Shown one piece after another: positions 26,601-34,042 of a stretch of DNA of 64,000 bases. A model generated the notes under the pieces. That model was not told where the DNA came from. It did not search any database and saw only the letters and a program-made list of their open reading frames with translations. The stretch spans positions 180,123 to 244,122 of the forward strand of contig NZ_JAAWVT010000007.1 of the NCBI RefSeq assembly GCF_012271785.1. The letters are read 5' to 3'. A program made the position numbers and the translations under genes. This stretch comes from Paeniglutamicibacter terrestris (lineage in GTDB: Bacteria; Actinomycetota; Actinomycetes; Actinomycetales; Micrococcaceae). How positions within the stretch are numbered: position 1 is the stretch's first letter; each line of letters starts with the position of its first letter.

Positions 26601-28153
26601 ACCGGGGTCGATCCGACCTGACCTCCGAAAGGTTTGTGGCTGACCCCTTCGGAAAACCGGGCGACCGCATGTATCGCACCGGGGATCTGGTCACTAGGAA
26701 CACCGACGGAACACTGGTCTTCGCCGGACGAAACGACCAGCAGGTCAAGATTCGCGGCTTCAGGGTGGAACTGGGCGAAGTCGAACGCGCGCTGCGGGAG
26801 GTTCCCGGAATCGGCGCTGCGGCAGCAGTGGTCCGTAGGGAAGGAACAGTGAACCTCAGTGAGGCTCTTGGCGCCCCGAGACTGCTCGCCTACGTTGTGC
26901 CAGAGACGGCCCGAGGCAGCAAGCTTGCTCCCTCCGAGGCACTAGTGCTGGCTGACCTAGCTCAATCCCGGCTGCGCTCGACGCTGCCCGGTTACATGGT
27001 CCCCGCAGCCGTCGTTGTGCTCGAGCACATCCCGCTGACGCCAAATGGAAAGGTGGACACCGCTGCCCTGCCGGATCCTGCCGAACAGGACCGCCGGGCA
27101 GGGTTGCCACCGCGAACTCCGCGGGAGCACGTCGTGGCAGGGATCTTCCAAGAGGTCCTGTCCTTGGCTCGCGTGGGGATCGATGAGTCCTTCTTTGAAC
27201 TCGGCGGACATTCGTTCCTCGCCCAACCGCTCATCTCCCGGGTGAATAAGGCTCTGGGAACCGATTTGCCGGTCCAGTCACTGTTCCGCTGTCCCACGGT
27301 GGAACAACTGGTGCTCGAAGCAACAAAGGGCACGACGGAAAACGTTGCCGACAGCCTGCGCCAGCTGCTTGACTTGCGCACCACCGGAGCCAAGGCGCCG
27401 CTGTTTGCCGTTCATCCTGCCAGCGGAGTCAGCTGGGGCTACTCCGCGATGCTGAGTCGTCTGGATAAGGAACGGCCGCTCATCGGGTTGCAGATGCCAG
27501 GGATGCTGCCGCAAAGCGATCAGGGACTTCGGTCGAGCACGCTCACCGAGCTGGCCGATGACTACATTGCCCGGATCCGTGAGGTCCAAGCGGAGGGGCC
27601 CTACCATCTGATCGGTTGGTCCTTCGGCGGGAATCTGGTGCACCGGTTGGCCACTAGGCTGCAGGAATTGGGGCACGAGGTGGCTTTCCTGGGTATTCTT
27701 GACGCTTTTCCCACGGCACAGGAACGCAACAGCGACATCGGGACGGGGCCCGAGCTGTGGCAGAACTACCTGAACGCCGTCGGCTTCTCCGTGCCGGCAG
27801 ATCAGGTAGCGAGCTTAGATGGGCAGCGGGTGTTGGAAATCCTTCGGGAGAACCACAATCCGCTAGGCAGCATCCCGATCGATTCCCTGAACGCCATGGT
27901 GGAAAACTTCCAGGTGCTGGCCCGGATGATCCGGAATTCCGAGGTGCAGGTGTTCGACGGCGAGCTGTATGTCTTCCGTGCAACCCAGAACGTTCCGGAG
28001 GGCAGCGCGTCAACGCCGGCGTGGGAGCCGTTCGTGAGCGGTCGGATCATCGATACACCCGTCGAGGCGAGCCACTCGCAAATGCTGGGTGGTAGTGCGC
28101 TCGATCACATCATGCCGGTGTTGGCAATCCAGCTGGGTGAGGGCCCCGAATAA
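17651..28153 (+). CDS. Trimodular non-ribosomal peptide synthetase (C-A-T)x3-TE
   Basis: A protein of about 3500 residues. Module 1: an EntF-like starter C domain (LTAAQRGIWYAQ, active site HHVMLDG at about 155), A1 (TSGSTGRPKAV, FDASWDP at about 689) and T1 (FFELGGHSLL at about 1019). Module 2: an LCL-type C domain (SYAQRRLWFL, HHIAADG at about 1210), A2 (FDAAWDP at about 1734) and T2 (about 2059). Module 3: an LCL-type C domain (SYAQSRLWFL, HHIASDG at about 2266), A3 (FDASWDP at about 2813) and T3 (about 3181). A thioesterase (GWSFGG at about 3321, late His in ASHSQML) ends it. No epimerase or tailoring domain is seen, so L-residues are expected. Hand-read pocket codes are A1 DADSVLFVDK, A2 DADSLVFVDK and A3 DADGLLLVDK. 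The ATG follows GAGAAGGA. MbtH, exporter and PPTase genes follow. Confidence 0.95.
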   Translation: MPQHAYSQFSVHTGSRRDLTAAQRGIWYAQELDPENPMYQIAQYVEIHGELDSDVLAEAAQAAVAQTDALNVRFAEDDDGPHQILHPSRVQLNLTDLRDSQQATNGRSHEGGALERARVLMDEDLATPRTMASDELLRLELFHIEDARYLFYQRVHHVMLDGYSAVLVLRRIAALYRQLLASTAEQSSPSVTEPEKLTRFPSLDVLLSEETTYLNSPHAASDQAFWEDSLSHHGPAVGLAARPTGQANRLIRLSKQLPEDIVDNLRNGASTAPATILASVAIYLHKMTAERDIGLSLPVTARRGALAKSVPSMMSNVVPVRMKVSPEATVQNTVANAAAALRNSLIHQQFRLESLHSRTSYSGPSVNILPVIEKIAFGSASGSMNILSTGPIDDLSIVIHGLQPSTDTPGSDTGIITMQFEANAELYSRDAVEDHLQRLLDLLRKITASPESTIAALTLTTPAEEQELLELGGATLLNLPAHTVAEEFEAHAAATPSARALVAADGELTFSELDRRSNQLAHYLRSRGARAGTSIAVRLGRHTRLAVAILGILKSGAAYVPIDPEYPSGRVEGMLEDANPLLLLTSSQFTEPHTTHQMTSPVPEVLLDAELLAATLDEFPVVRPEISAAGQHDLAYIIFTSGSTGRPKAVGVEHRALLNLYIAHREDIFRPAEARLGRTLKVAHTAGLSFDASWDPILWLLAGHELHLVDDLTRRDPQALAQYLSEQRIDSIETTPSFAKVLIAEGLFEGAIHPSVVALGGEAVDPSLWGILAQIEGLTAYNFYGPTETTVDSMTAIMEPGSAPHLGSSVANSRHYILDSGLNPVPGNAIGELYVAGHNVARGYLDQPQLSSERFIADPFASDGSRMYRTGDVVRRRDDAAVEFLGRVDQQVKIRGFRIELSEIEEVLRGAPGVVHAAVVVNKNRAGFDRLLAYVTSDEDVDTSAVREATRRLLPDYMVPSAIVQVPLIPLTPNGKLDTKALPEPESVSTSAAPRNEAERVVATAFEEVLGIDDVGRDDDFFELGGHSLLATRMVAVLRSMHGAAPTLRTVFEFPTVAGIAQSLGAPTAESHPLRRHLRPTPLPLSYAQRRLWFLNRFDTASGAYNIPIVLRLSGQLDVAALALAINDVVARHESLRTVFPVDAGEPAQLILGADSAKVPLAAVQTTSANLQKVLHAESARGFDVTAELPLRAALLQLDARNHVLLLTLHHIAADGWSLAPLARDLSTAYTARTERTAPQFTELPVQYADYTLWQREELGSEEDEKSPISRQLAFWKNELEGSAEELALPFDHARGKRPGSWGPATVPVRISPTTHESLAALARAHNASLFMVLQAAFAALLNKLGAGTDIPIGTPVAGRPDTALDNLVGFFVNTVVLRTDTSNNPTAGELIDAVRFTNLRAYANQDAPFERVVEELNPVRSQNRHPLFQVMLTLSSGALEELSMPGLKAEADHTAEPGGAKFDLLLDLAEQGPGAGISGSLGFDAALFDAATATQIAAFFEHVVEQFATNPRTPLSRLELMTPQETALVLAQGHGPATENENATVLDEFAATVARNPTRIAVSDATGCLSFAALAEVVEELAAGLITAGVNPGDRVAVALPRTNDVACAALAVLRAGGVYVPVDLAYPKERIGLILDDSAPKLIIAEGNLAELRLAGHGTSARAALSAVTLGPLDPAYLIYTSGSTGTPKGVCVNHGALANLYVQHRTTIFAQTFGNDEAGTASVAHIAGLGFDAAWDPMLWLIAGATMHMVSDEIRTNAQLLVEFCAVNDITVLESTPSYVSALLLSGLLQTPRRTPLTLAVGGESVSEQLWQQLAEHDGVVAYNFYGPTEFAVDSVLTRISGSVPNIGHTINNVTSYVLDEYLAAVPPDVTGELYLAGAGMATGYANRTAETASRFVANPHGDGSRMYRTGDLVRYLPEGELQFVARADDQLKIRGFRVEPGEIESVIAGHENVDRVAVVVESSAAERIIGYYVGTAAPEELLSFAARRLPTYMMPAVLVAVAEIPLTSHGKLDKRALPAPAAPGSGSKAPQTVQELKVCAAFGTVLGATEVGLDDDFFELGGHSLLAVSLIAALREAFGRELPLRAVFESPTPAALLAKLEVIVSEHSENSPARSAGTSVQQWAKQHKDHQAGRIPLSYAQSRLWFLNQLDPGSADYNIALAVRLTGELNVEALAQAIDDLVARHEVLRTSYPSHQETAEQLIHHPADATGMMTRAKATSPDQVRRMLAQAAATGFELSSELPLRALLIEVDHDQWVLQLVIHHIASDGASLAPLARDISTAYSARCSGASPMQRALGLQYKDFAVWQRQLLEAEDESAEPVLEAKLRSWKESLAGAPPELALPADGPRAPGARQPGGQQSFTLDPRTTASLSRLAGAQSASLFMALHAALGGFLVRSGAGTDLVIGSPTAGRSDPALAELIGFFVNTVPIRMDASANPTFRQLLDVARRSVLNAFDHDDVPFERLVETINPPRELGRHPVFQTMLTVETTDRAEVILPGVHAVAEPETGTGDAKFDLSFTFREFGSGQHLAATLDYNAAMFSGVAVNTLLRRFVAFVQLAVQEPDRPLSTLELLSPEEIGSLLASTTGALSAGTTPNVLEVFADTVARQGADTAAVCGAESLSFAELDQAASEVASALHAAGIRAGDLVSVYLPRSLDTIAATLGVLKAGAVYNPMDTDYPAERLSAILEDSGAGAVISTKGLERELAGHLASAKMSHTPVLSMEDLTGTETTKQQQPTHPAPGGASPTGLAYVMFTSGSTGRPKGVEISHDALANLLASHRGNLFPDDRDRNKQGPVRVAHSTGVGFDASWDPMLWMIDGHELHMITDDVRLDPQALAAYFADHGIGAWETTPGYVRQLLAEPDFTAMLDERKRAGLPALRLALGGEAFDSALWRELSTNDSVRVWNLYGPTEATVDSLIAEVPRIAESATANGSPIPVLGSPTLDSRVYVLDEHLQHVPADIRGELYLSGPQLARGYRGRSDLTSERFVADPFGKPGDRMYRTGDLVTRNTDGTLVFAGRNDQQVKIRGFRVELGEVERALREVPGIGAAAAVVRREGTVNLSEALGAPRLLAYVVPETARGSKLAPSEALVLADLAQSRLRSTLPGYMVPAAVVVLEHIPLTPNGKVDTAALPDPAEQDRRAGLPPRTPREHVVAGIFQEVLSLARVGIDESFFELGGHSFLAQPLISRVNKALGTDLPVQSLFRCPTVEQLVLEATKGTTENVADSLRQLLDLRTTGAKAPLFAVHPASGVSWGYSAMLSRLDKERPLIGLQMPGMLPQSDQGLRSSTLTELADDYIARIREVQAEGPYHLIGWSFGGNLVHRLATRLQELGHEVAFLGILDAFPTAQERNSDIGTGPELWQNYLNAVGFSVPADQVASLDGQRVLEILRENHNPLGSIPIDSLNAMVENFQVLARMIRNSEVQVFDGELYVFRATQNVPEGSASTPAWEPFVSGRIIDTPVEASHSQMLGGSALDHIMPVLAIQLGEGPE

Positions 28154-28248
28154 CTCTTAGTGGTGGGGGCCCGGTGCCGTTGCCTCGGCAACGTATCGGG
28201 CCCTTCCCTTGTCAGCAGCAATCCAGCAAGGAACCTGAGGGAATTTAT

Positions 28249-28458
28249 ATGACGAATCCATTTGACGACACAAACGCTACCTTCCGCGTACTGGTTAATG
28301 ACCTTCAACAGCACTCACTCTGGCCCTCCTTTGCCGATGTTCCCAACGGTTGGATGGTGATGTATGGCCCCGGCGGCCGCCAGGAATGCCTTGACTTCGT
28401 TTCACGTAGCTGGACCGATATGACTCCGCGCACGGTGGCCGAACTCGCGGCGTCCTAG
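28249..28458 (+). CDS. MbtH-family NRPS accessory protein
   Basis: A 69-residue MbtH-like protein that binds adenylation domains and is often needed for their folding or activity. The family marks are visible: NPFDD at the N-terminus, SLWPSFADVPNGW and the C-terminal CLDFVSRSWTDMTPRT. The ATG at 28249 follows GAGGG. It lies 95 bp after the NRPS stop, and its TAG overlaps the GTG of the ABC ATPase by one base, so translation is coupled. Confidence 0.95.
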   Translation: MTNPFDDTNATFRVLVNDLQQHSLWPSFADVPNGWMVMYGPGGRQECLDFVSRSWTDMTPRTVAELAAS

Positions 28459-29453
28459 TGATCCGGGTACAGGGACTTTACAAAAATTTCGGAAGCTTCC
28501 GCGCTCTGGACGACTTAAACCTAGAGGTGGAACCCGGTCAAGTCCTGGGACTTCTGGGACCCAATGGAGCGGGCAAAACAACCACCGTGCGGGTACTGAC
28601 CACCTTGCTCTCACCTGATTCGGGAGAAGTGACGGTCGCAGGCCACAACGTTAAGAAGGATCCCGACAGTGTGCGCCGCTCGATCGGGCTGTCCGGTCAG
28701 TATGCGGCAGTAGACGAGAAACTCACCGGATTCGAGAATCTGGTGATGGTGGCCCGGCTCTACGGAATGAATCGTAAGTCCTCGGCGGCGCGTGCCAACG
28801 AACTGTTGGACGAGTTCAGGCTCAGTGACGTGGCCGGAAAGCGTGCGGGCGCCTATTCGGGGGGCATGCGACGCCGGTTGGATCTGGCCGGAGCCATTGT
28901 CGCCCGGCCGGAGGTCGTGATCCTTGATGAGCCAACCACCGGGCTGGACCCGCGAGGTCGCTTGGACACCTGGGCCGTCATCTCCTCACTGGTAGGCAAC
29001 GGGACCACGGTGCTGTTGACCACTCAATATTTGGAAGAGGCTGACCAGTTGGCGGACAACATCGCGGTGATCGATGCGGGCCGCGTCATCGCCGAAGGTA
29101 CTGCCAACGAGCTCAAGTCCCGCATCGGCTCCGAACGGATCGACATCGTGACTGCGCTACCGGAAAATCTGGAGCGTGCCGGTGCCATCCTGGCCGGGAT
29201 CGCTTCGAGAGCCCCGGAGATCGACAGCCAGACACGCACCATCAGCGTTGCTGCTCCCGACGGGCACCACATGCTGGTGCGGGCACTGGAAGAACTTGAA
29301 TTTGCGGACGTCAAGGTCCTTGAAGCCGCACTCCGCCGCCCCACCCTCGACGATGTCTTTCTCCAGTTGACGGGCCAGCGGGCCGAAACCCAGCCCTCAG
29401 GTGATGAATCGTCGCTCCACGCCGCAGAGAATCAGGAGGCACTCCAAGCATGA
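28458..29453 (+). CDS. DrrA-type ABC exporter ATP-binding protein
   Basis: A 331-residue ATPase of the daunorubicin-resistance (DrrA) family. Walker A is GPNGAGKTTT (about residue 36), the signature is YSGGMRRRLDLA and Walker B is VVILDEPTTGLDP. The family's C-terminal extension is present. The GTG start overlaps the MbtH stop (TAGTG), and its own stop overlaps the permease start (ATGA). It probably powers export of the NRPS product or self-resistance. Confidence 0.95.
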   Translation: MIRVQGLYKNFGSFRALDDLNLEVEPGQVLGLLGPNGAGKTTTVRVLTTLLSPDSGEVTVAGHNVKKDPDSVRRSIGLSGQYAAVDEKLTGFENLVMVARLYGMNRKSSAARANELLDEFRLSDVAGKRAGAYSGGMRRRLDLAGAIVARPEVVILDEPTTGLDPRGRLDTWAVISSLVGNGTTVLLTTQYLEEADQLADNIAVIDAGRVIAEGTANELKSRIGSERIDIVTALPENLERAGAILAGIASRAPEIDSQTRTISVAAPDGHHMLVRALEELEFADVKVLEAALRRPTLDDVFLQLTGQRAETQPSGDESSLHAAENQEALQA

Positions 29454-30250
29454 GCACCTTCAAAAGCGCGATCCGAGACAGTTCGGTTATTGCCGGACGA
29501 AACCTCCGCAACGTCGTCCGCACCCCCGGCGCCATGGTGACAAGCGTGGCCCAGCCCGTCATGTTCGTCCTGCTGCTGGCCTTCGTATTCGGCGGCACCC
29601 TAGGGGGTGCCGACTACCGAACCTTTCTGATCGGCGGCATCCTGGCCCAAACGCTCACCTTCAACGCCTCGTTCACGGCCGTCTACCTCGCCAAAGACCT
29701 CCAGCTCGGGCTCATTGACAGATTTAGGTCATTGCCGATGTCTCGAGCCGCCGTCATTTTGGGCCGCTCCTCGGCAGATCTGGTGACGAGCCTGCTCTCC
29801 ATTGGCGTGACGCTATTGTGCGGGCTGGCGATCGGATGGCGGATTACTAACGGCTTGGGCCCGGCGTTGTTAGCCCTGGGCTTGTTACTCTTGTTCACTT
29901 TTGCCGTGTCATGGATAGGCGCCGTGATTGCCCTGACGGCACGCAGCGTGGAGGTGGCCCAAAGCCTCGGACTGATCTGGCTCTTTCCCGTGACGTTCAT
30001 TTCCGGGGCTTTCGTCTCGGTACAGTCCATGCCCGGGCCCTTGCGCGCCTTCGCCGAATGGAATCCCGTGACGGCGGTGGCCACTGCGGTAAGAAATCTG
30101 TTTGGCAACCCAGCTCCATCGGGCTTTGCCTCCCCCAGCGGCTGGCCAACGGACAACGCGTTGCTCTACGCCGTCATGTGTTGCGCCGCCATCATTATGC
30201 TCTTCGCCCCGCTAGCCATTTCGCAATATGTGCGGATCAGCAAACGATGA
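29450..30250 (+). CDS. DrrB-type ABC-2 permease
   Basis: A 266-residue ABC-2 transporter permease with six predicted membrane helices and the conserved DRFRSLPMSR segment that follows the second helix in DrrB-type permeases. Starts by a 4-bp ATGA overlap with the ATPase gene and ends by another ATGA overlap with the phosphopantetheinyl transferase. Forms the membrane part of the exporter. Confidence 0.93.
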   Translation: MSTFKSAIRDSSVIAGRNLRNVVRTPGAMVTSVAQPVMFVLLLAFVFGGTLGGADYRTFLIGGILAQTLTFNASFTAVYLAKDLQLGLIDRFRSLPMSRAAVILGRSSADLVTSLLSIGVTLLCGLAIGWRITNGLGPALLALGLLLLFTFAVSWIGAVIALTARSVEVAQSLGLIWLFPVTFISGAFVSVQSMPGPLRAFAEWNPVTAVATAVRNLFGNPAPSGFASPSGWPTDNALLYAVMCCAAIIMLFAPLAISQYVRISKR

Positions 30251-30999
30251 GGAGCCCCGAGCAGTCCGGATCTATTCACTACGTCATCGCCTCCGCGGCC
30301 AAGATCCTCTCCGCAGCAGCCGGCCTTGGTGGTGGGCAGAGCATGCTCAGCCAGGCGGAACTGGCTAAGGCCGCACGGTTCAGGGATACCCGGGACACCG
30401 ACGGCTATGTCGCGGCGCACGTTTTGTTCCGGGTCATGGCTGCACGCTCCTTGGGTCTGACTCCCGATCAAGGACGCAACTTGGAGCCGCGCTTACATTG
30501 TCAGCACTGTGCCGGTCCCCATGGGAAGCCGAGCATTGAGGGCACCAACCTCAGCCTCTCTCGGGTCAGAGACGTCGTCATGGTCGCCTCGGCATCCGCC
30601 GGTGCGCCGATTGGGGCGGACCATGAAGCAATCCCGCGGGAACTGCCCGAGGATTTCGATGACTTTGCGCTGTCTCCCGCGGAAGGCAGGCAGCTCGCAT
30701 CCGGCGACGTCGAAGCGCGACTTCGCGTGTGGGTCGCCAAGGAAGCGGCACTCAAGGCGACGGGCCATGGCCTGCTCATCGCGCCGAGCAAGTTGCACCT
30801 CGGACAGCGCGGCCCACATCCATCCGCCAAACCCCTGCCGGAATGGAGCGCAACTATCGAGTCCCCCGGGCTGCGCGAAGCGCACGGATTACAGATCGCC
30901 TGGGTGCCGGCACCGAGCGGCCACACGGCAGCACTTGCCGCATTCGGACGCCCGAGTATCAGCAGACTGGACGTCAGGTCGGCCTTCGAAGGGCCCTAG
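30247..30999 (+). CDS. 4'-phosphopantetheinyl transferase, Sfp type
   Basis: A 250-residue protein that would add the phosphopantetheine arm to the three carrier domains of the NRPS. The magnesium-binding motif is seen as IGADHEAI and the second motif as WVAKEAALKATGHGL. The ATG at 30247 overlaps the permease stop, so it is the last gene of the NRPS operon. A much longer in-frame reading from 29911 runs inside the permease gene and is rejected. Confidence 0.9.
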   Translation: MRSPEQSGSIHYVIASAAKILSAAAGLGGGQSMLSQAELAKAARFRDTRDTDGYVAAHVLFRVMAARSLGLTPDQGRNLEPRLHCQHCAGPHGKPSIEGTNLSLSRVRDVVMVASASAGAPIGADHEAIPRELPEDFDDFALSPAEGRQLASGDVEARLRVWVAKEAALKATGHGLLIAPSKLHLGQRGPHPSAKPLPEWSATIESPGLREAHGLQIAWVPAPSGHTAALAAFGRPSISRLDVRSAFEGP

Positions 31000-31197
31000 A
31001 AACTGGGCGTCAGCTACCGTCACGGCAAAAACGCTGGCAGTGCTGACGTCAACGAGCCACCCCCACAGCGGAACTCAACTCTCACCCCGGTACCGATTCG
31101 ACTCTCCCACCCATCGCCAGCGTCAAGTTGGCCATGGGTGGGATCGATGAAATACGGTTGCCGGTAACCACATATCCTCGACTCAAGGAGTATCAGC

Positions 31198-32571
31198 ATG
31201 AGTATCTACGCCGTCACCAACCCAGCCTCCGGCATCGTCGAAGCCACGTACCCGACCGCCACAGACGCCGAGATCCAGGACGCTCTGGGCCGCGCCCACC
31301 AGGCCTTCGGCGATTGGAACACCTCGCAGATCACCGAACGCGCCGCCCTTCTGAACCGCGTCGCTGACCTCTATGAGGAACGCCGCGACGAGCTCTCGGC
31401 CATCATCACCCGTGAAATGGGCAAGCCGATCTTCCAATCCGGCAAGGAAATCGACATCACCGCCTCGATCTACAGGTACTACGCCGCACATGGAGCACAG
31501 TTCCTTCAGGACGAGGCGTTGGAGGTCGCCTCCGGAGGCACCGCAGTGATCCGCAAGGAAGGCATTGGCGCGCTGCTGGGCATCATGCCGTGGAACTTCC
31601 CGTACTACCAGGTGGCCCGCTTCGCCGCGCCGAACCTGATGAACGGCAATACCATCGTGCTCAAGCACGCCCCGCAGTGCCCCGAATCCGCGTTGGCCAT
31701 GGAACAGATCTTTGCCGATGCCGGTGCCCCCGCCGGCGCCTACGTCAACATCTTCGCCACCAACGACCAGATCGCCGACGTAATCGCCGATCCCCGCGTC
31801 CAGGGCGTTTCACTCACCGGCTCCGAACGTGCGGGATCGGCCGTGGCCGAGATCGCCGGGCGCAACCTGAAGAAGGTCGTGCTGGAGCTCGGCGGCTCTG
31901 ACCCGTTCTTGGTGCTGGAGGACGCCAACGTGAAGCGTGCGGCCAAGCAGGCCATGATGGGCCGCTTCGGCAACACCGGCCAGGCCTGCAACGCCGCCAA
32001 GCGCATCATCATCGACGCATCGGTCTACGACGAGTTTGTCGAGAACTTCACCGATGCCGTGTCGGGCATGACGGTGGGGGACCCGGCGCAGCCGGAGACC
32101 TTCGTGGGCCCCATGTCCTCGGCCGCGGCCCGAGACGGCCTAGCCGCCCAGGTGCAGGATGCCATCAACAAGGGTGCCACGGTGCTCACCGGAGGCGCAG
32201 CCCTGGAGGGCGAGGGATCATTCTTCGCCCCCACGGTGTTGGCCGATGTCACCGAAGACATGCGCGCCTACACCGAAGAGCTTTTCGGTCCGGTTGCGGT
32301 GCTCTACAAGGTCGCCGGCGATCAGGAGGCTGTTGCCCTGGCCAACGGCTCGGTCTACGGACTGGGCGCCTCGATCCAGACCGAAGACATGGACCGTGCT
32401 CACTTGATGGCCCGGCAGCTGGAGGTCGGCATGGTTTCGATCAACCAGACCAGCGGGACCGCCGCTGAGCTTCCCTTCGGCGGGGTTAAGCGTTCGGGTG
32501 TCGGCCGCGAGCTGGGCAAGTACGGCATGGAGGAGTTCGTGAACCGCAAGCTGGTCACCTTCCGCGGCTAA
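31198..32571 (+). CDS. NAD(P)-dependent succinate-semialdehyde dehydrogenase-type enzyme
   Basis: A 457-residue aldehyde dehydrogenase oxidising an aldehyde (probably succinate semialdehyde) to the acid. The catalytic Glu region is ELGGSDPFLVL and the catalytic Cys is in FGNTGQACNAAKR. MPWNFPYYQ and the ELFGPV segment also match the family. Length fits the short GabD/Sad group. AAGGAG lies 8 nt before the ATG. It is transcribed alone; a terminator follows. The substrate is inferred from family resemblance. Confidence 0.88.
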   Translation: MSIYAVTNPASGIVEATYPTATDAEIQDALGRAHQAFGDWNTSQITERAALLNRVADLYEERRDELSAIITREMGKPIFQSGKEIDITASIYRYYAAHGAQFLQDEALEVASGGTAVIRKEGIGALLGIMPWNFPYYQVARFAAPNLMNGNTIVLKHAPQCPESALAMEQIFADAGAPAGAYVNIFATNDQIADVIADPRVQGVSLTGSERAGSAVAEIAGRNLKKVVLELGGSDPFLVLEDANVKRAAKQAMMGRFGNTGQACNAAKRIIIDASVYDEFVENFTDAVSGMTVGDPAQPETFVGPMSSAAARDGLAAQVQDAINKGATVLTGGAALEGEGSFFAPTVLADVTEDMRAYTEELFGPVAVLYKVAGDQEAVALANGSVYGLGASIQTEDMDRAHLMARQLEVGMVSINQTSGTAAELPFGGVKRSGVGRELGKYGMEEFVNRKLVTFRG

Positions 32572-32579
32572 TAACTGAT

Positions 32580-32612
32580 CCCGGGGCGGGGTTCAAGTAG
32601 TCCCACCCCGGG
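32580..32612. terminator. Terminator after the aldehyde dehydrogenase
   Basis: 11-bp GC-rich arms (32580-32590 and 32602-32612) with one C-A mismatch and an 11-nt loop, 8 nt after the stop codon. Confidence 0.7.
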
Positions 32613-32770
32613 TGCTTTCGGTCACCGTACCGGAGCCATCACCGAGCAATCGGCGCCTGCCGCGAAGCCATGCCGCAGGCGCCGGGCAGCACTCGCCCGA
32701 TAGAATTAGAGGAGCAAGAACCGGGCCGCCAGCTGGCCCCGCGTTCCAACCCCTGCAGGAAAGCAGCATC

Positions 32771-33238
32771 ATGAACCCTGAACGCATGAACGTAGAGTCC
32801 TTTAACCTCGATCACCGCACCGTCGCCGCACCCTATGTGCGTGTCGCGGATCGTAAGGTCCTCCCCCAGGGCGACGTCATTACCAAGTATGACGTGCGCT
32901 TCACCCAGCCGAATGTTGCCCACCTGGAGATGAAAGCCATCCACTCCCTGGAGCACCTTTTTGCCGAGGCCTCGCGAAATCACTCCGGCGCGGTCATCGA
33001 CTTCTCCCCCATGGGCTGCCAGACCGGCTACTACCTGATCCTGCAGGGTGAACCCGACGTCGCTGCCGCGGCAGCGCTCATTGAGGCGACCCTCTCCGAT
33101 GTTCTGCTGGCCACCGAGGTTCCGGCAGCCAACGACGTCCAGTGCGGCTGGGGCGCGAACCACTCACTCGAAGATGCCCAGGCAGCTGCCCGCGCTTTCT
33201 TGGCTCAGCGCGCCGTCTGGGAACAGGTCACCGCATGA
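32771..33238 (+). CDS. luxS: S-ribosylhomocysteine lyase LuxS
   Basis: Splits S-ribosylhomocysteine into homocysteine and DPD, the precursor of autoinducer-2. The 155-residue protein has the metal site HSLEHLF (about residue 58) and the catalytic Cys in GCQTGYY (Cys at about 83). The ATG at 32771 follows AGGAAAG; a longer reading from 32612 lies upstream of this site. Its TGA overlaps the start of the nucleosidase gene (ATGA), so the two steps that recycle S-adenosylhomocysteine are made together. Confidence 0.95.
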   Translation: MNPERMNVESFNLDHRTVAAPYVRVADRKVLPQGDVITKYDVRFTQPNVAHLEMKAIHSLEHLFAEASRNHSGAVIDFSPMGCQTGYYLILQGEPDVAAAAALIEATLSDVLLATEVPAANDVQCGWGANHSLEDAQAAARAFLAQRAVWEQVTA

Positions 33239-34005
33239 GCCCCATTGATGTAGTGATCATCACCGCCATGGAGGAAGAGACTCTTCCCTTCCTGGAGCGC
33301 GCCACGATGCTCAGCGAACCCGAACACGTCGGCAATTCCATCCAGCGCAGCGGTGTGATCAACGACCTGAACATCCTTTTTGTCCATGGTGGCATCGGCC
33401 TGGTCAACGCCTCCAGTGCCGCCACCGCGGCGCTACTGCGCGCCAAAACCATGGATCCGCACGCTCCGCTTCCCCTGGTCATCAGCGCCGGTAGTGCTGG
33501 TGGACTTGGGGACTCGGTCCGCGTGGGAGATGTGGTGATTGGTGATACCTACATCAACGCCGATGCCGATGCGCGCGCCTTCGGCTACGTCTTGGGGCAG
33601 GTGCCGGGCATGCCCGCCTCCTATTCAACCCCCGAGGCCCTGGCCAAGATCAGCCAGGTGCCAACGGCTCCAACGGATCTCGTGAGCACGGTGCATCACG
33701 GACTTCTGGTGTCCAGCTATTCCTTTGTTGGTCATGACCGCGCGCCGATCATCAAGGAGCAGTACACCGGGGTACTGGCCACGGACATGGAATCCTCGGC
33801 CATCGCCCAGACCTGCGCCTCCTTCGGCGCCTCGTTCCTGGCCATCCGTGGGATTTCGGACCTCTGCGGTCCGGCGTCTGACGCCGACTTCTTGGTGCAT
33901 GTTGATGATGCCGCCGAACGCTCCACCGAGATCACTCTGGCGGTTCTGCGCGCCTGGAGCAGCGCCGGGACACCGCGCGCGGCCAGCGCCACGGTGTCCG
34001 CCTAA
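33235..34005 (+). CDS. mtnN: 5'-methylthioadenosine/S-adenosylhomocysteine nucleosidase
   Basis: Removes adenine from S-adenosylhomocysteine and methylthioadenosine. The 256-residue protein shows VIITAMEEE at the N-terminus, [19 protein letters not shown] (nucleoside ribose-binding region) and RGISDLCG with the catalytic Asp. Overlaps luxS by 4 bp and supplies its substrate. It is slightly longer than E. coli MtnN, with an Ala/Thr-rich tail. Confidence 0.93.
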   Translation: MSPIDVVIITAMEEETLPFLERATMLSEPEHVGNSIQRSGVINDLNILFVHGGIGLVNASSAATAALLRAKTMDPHAPLPLVISAGSAGGLGDSVRVGDVVIGDTYINADADARAFGYVLGQVPGMPASYSTPEALAKISQVPTAPTDLVSTVHHGLLVSSYSFVGHDRAPIIKEQYTGVLATDMESSAIAQTCASFGASFLAIRGISDLCGPASDADFLVHVDDAAERSTEITLAVLRAWSSAGTPRAASATVSA

Positions 34006-34042
34006 ACCCTAGGGCCCGAACCTGGGGCCGGACCGCATAGCT

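Noticed and set aside
29911..30246. A longer start for the phosphopantetheinyl transferase inside the permease gene
   Set aside because: The permease frame is clearly coding there, and the ATGA overlap at 30247 gives a normal start and family length.
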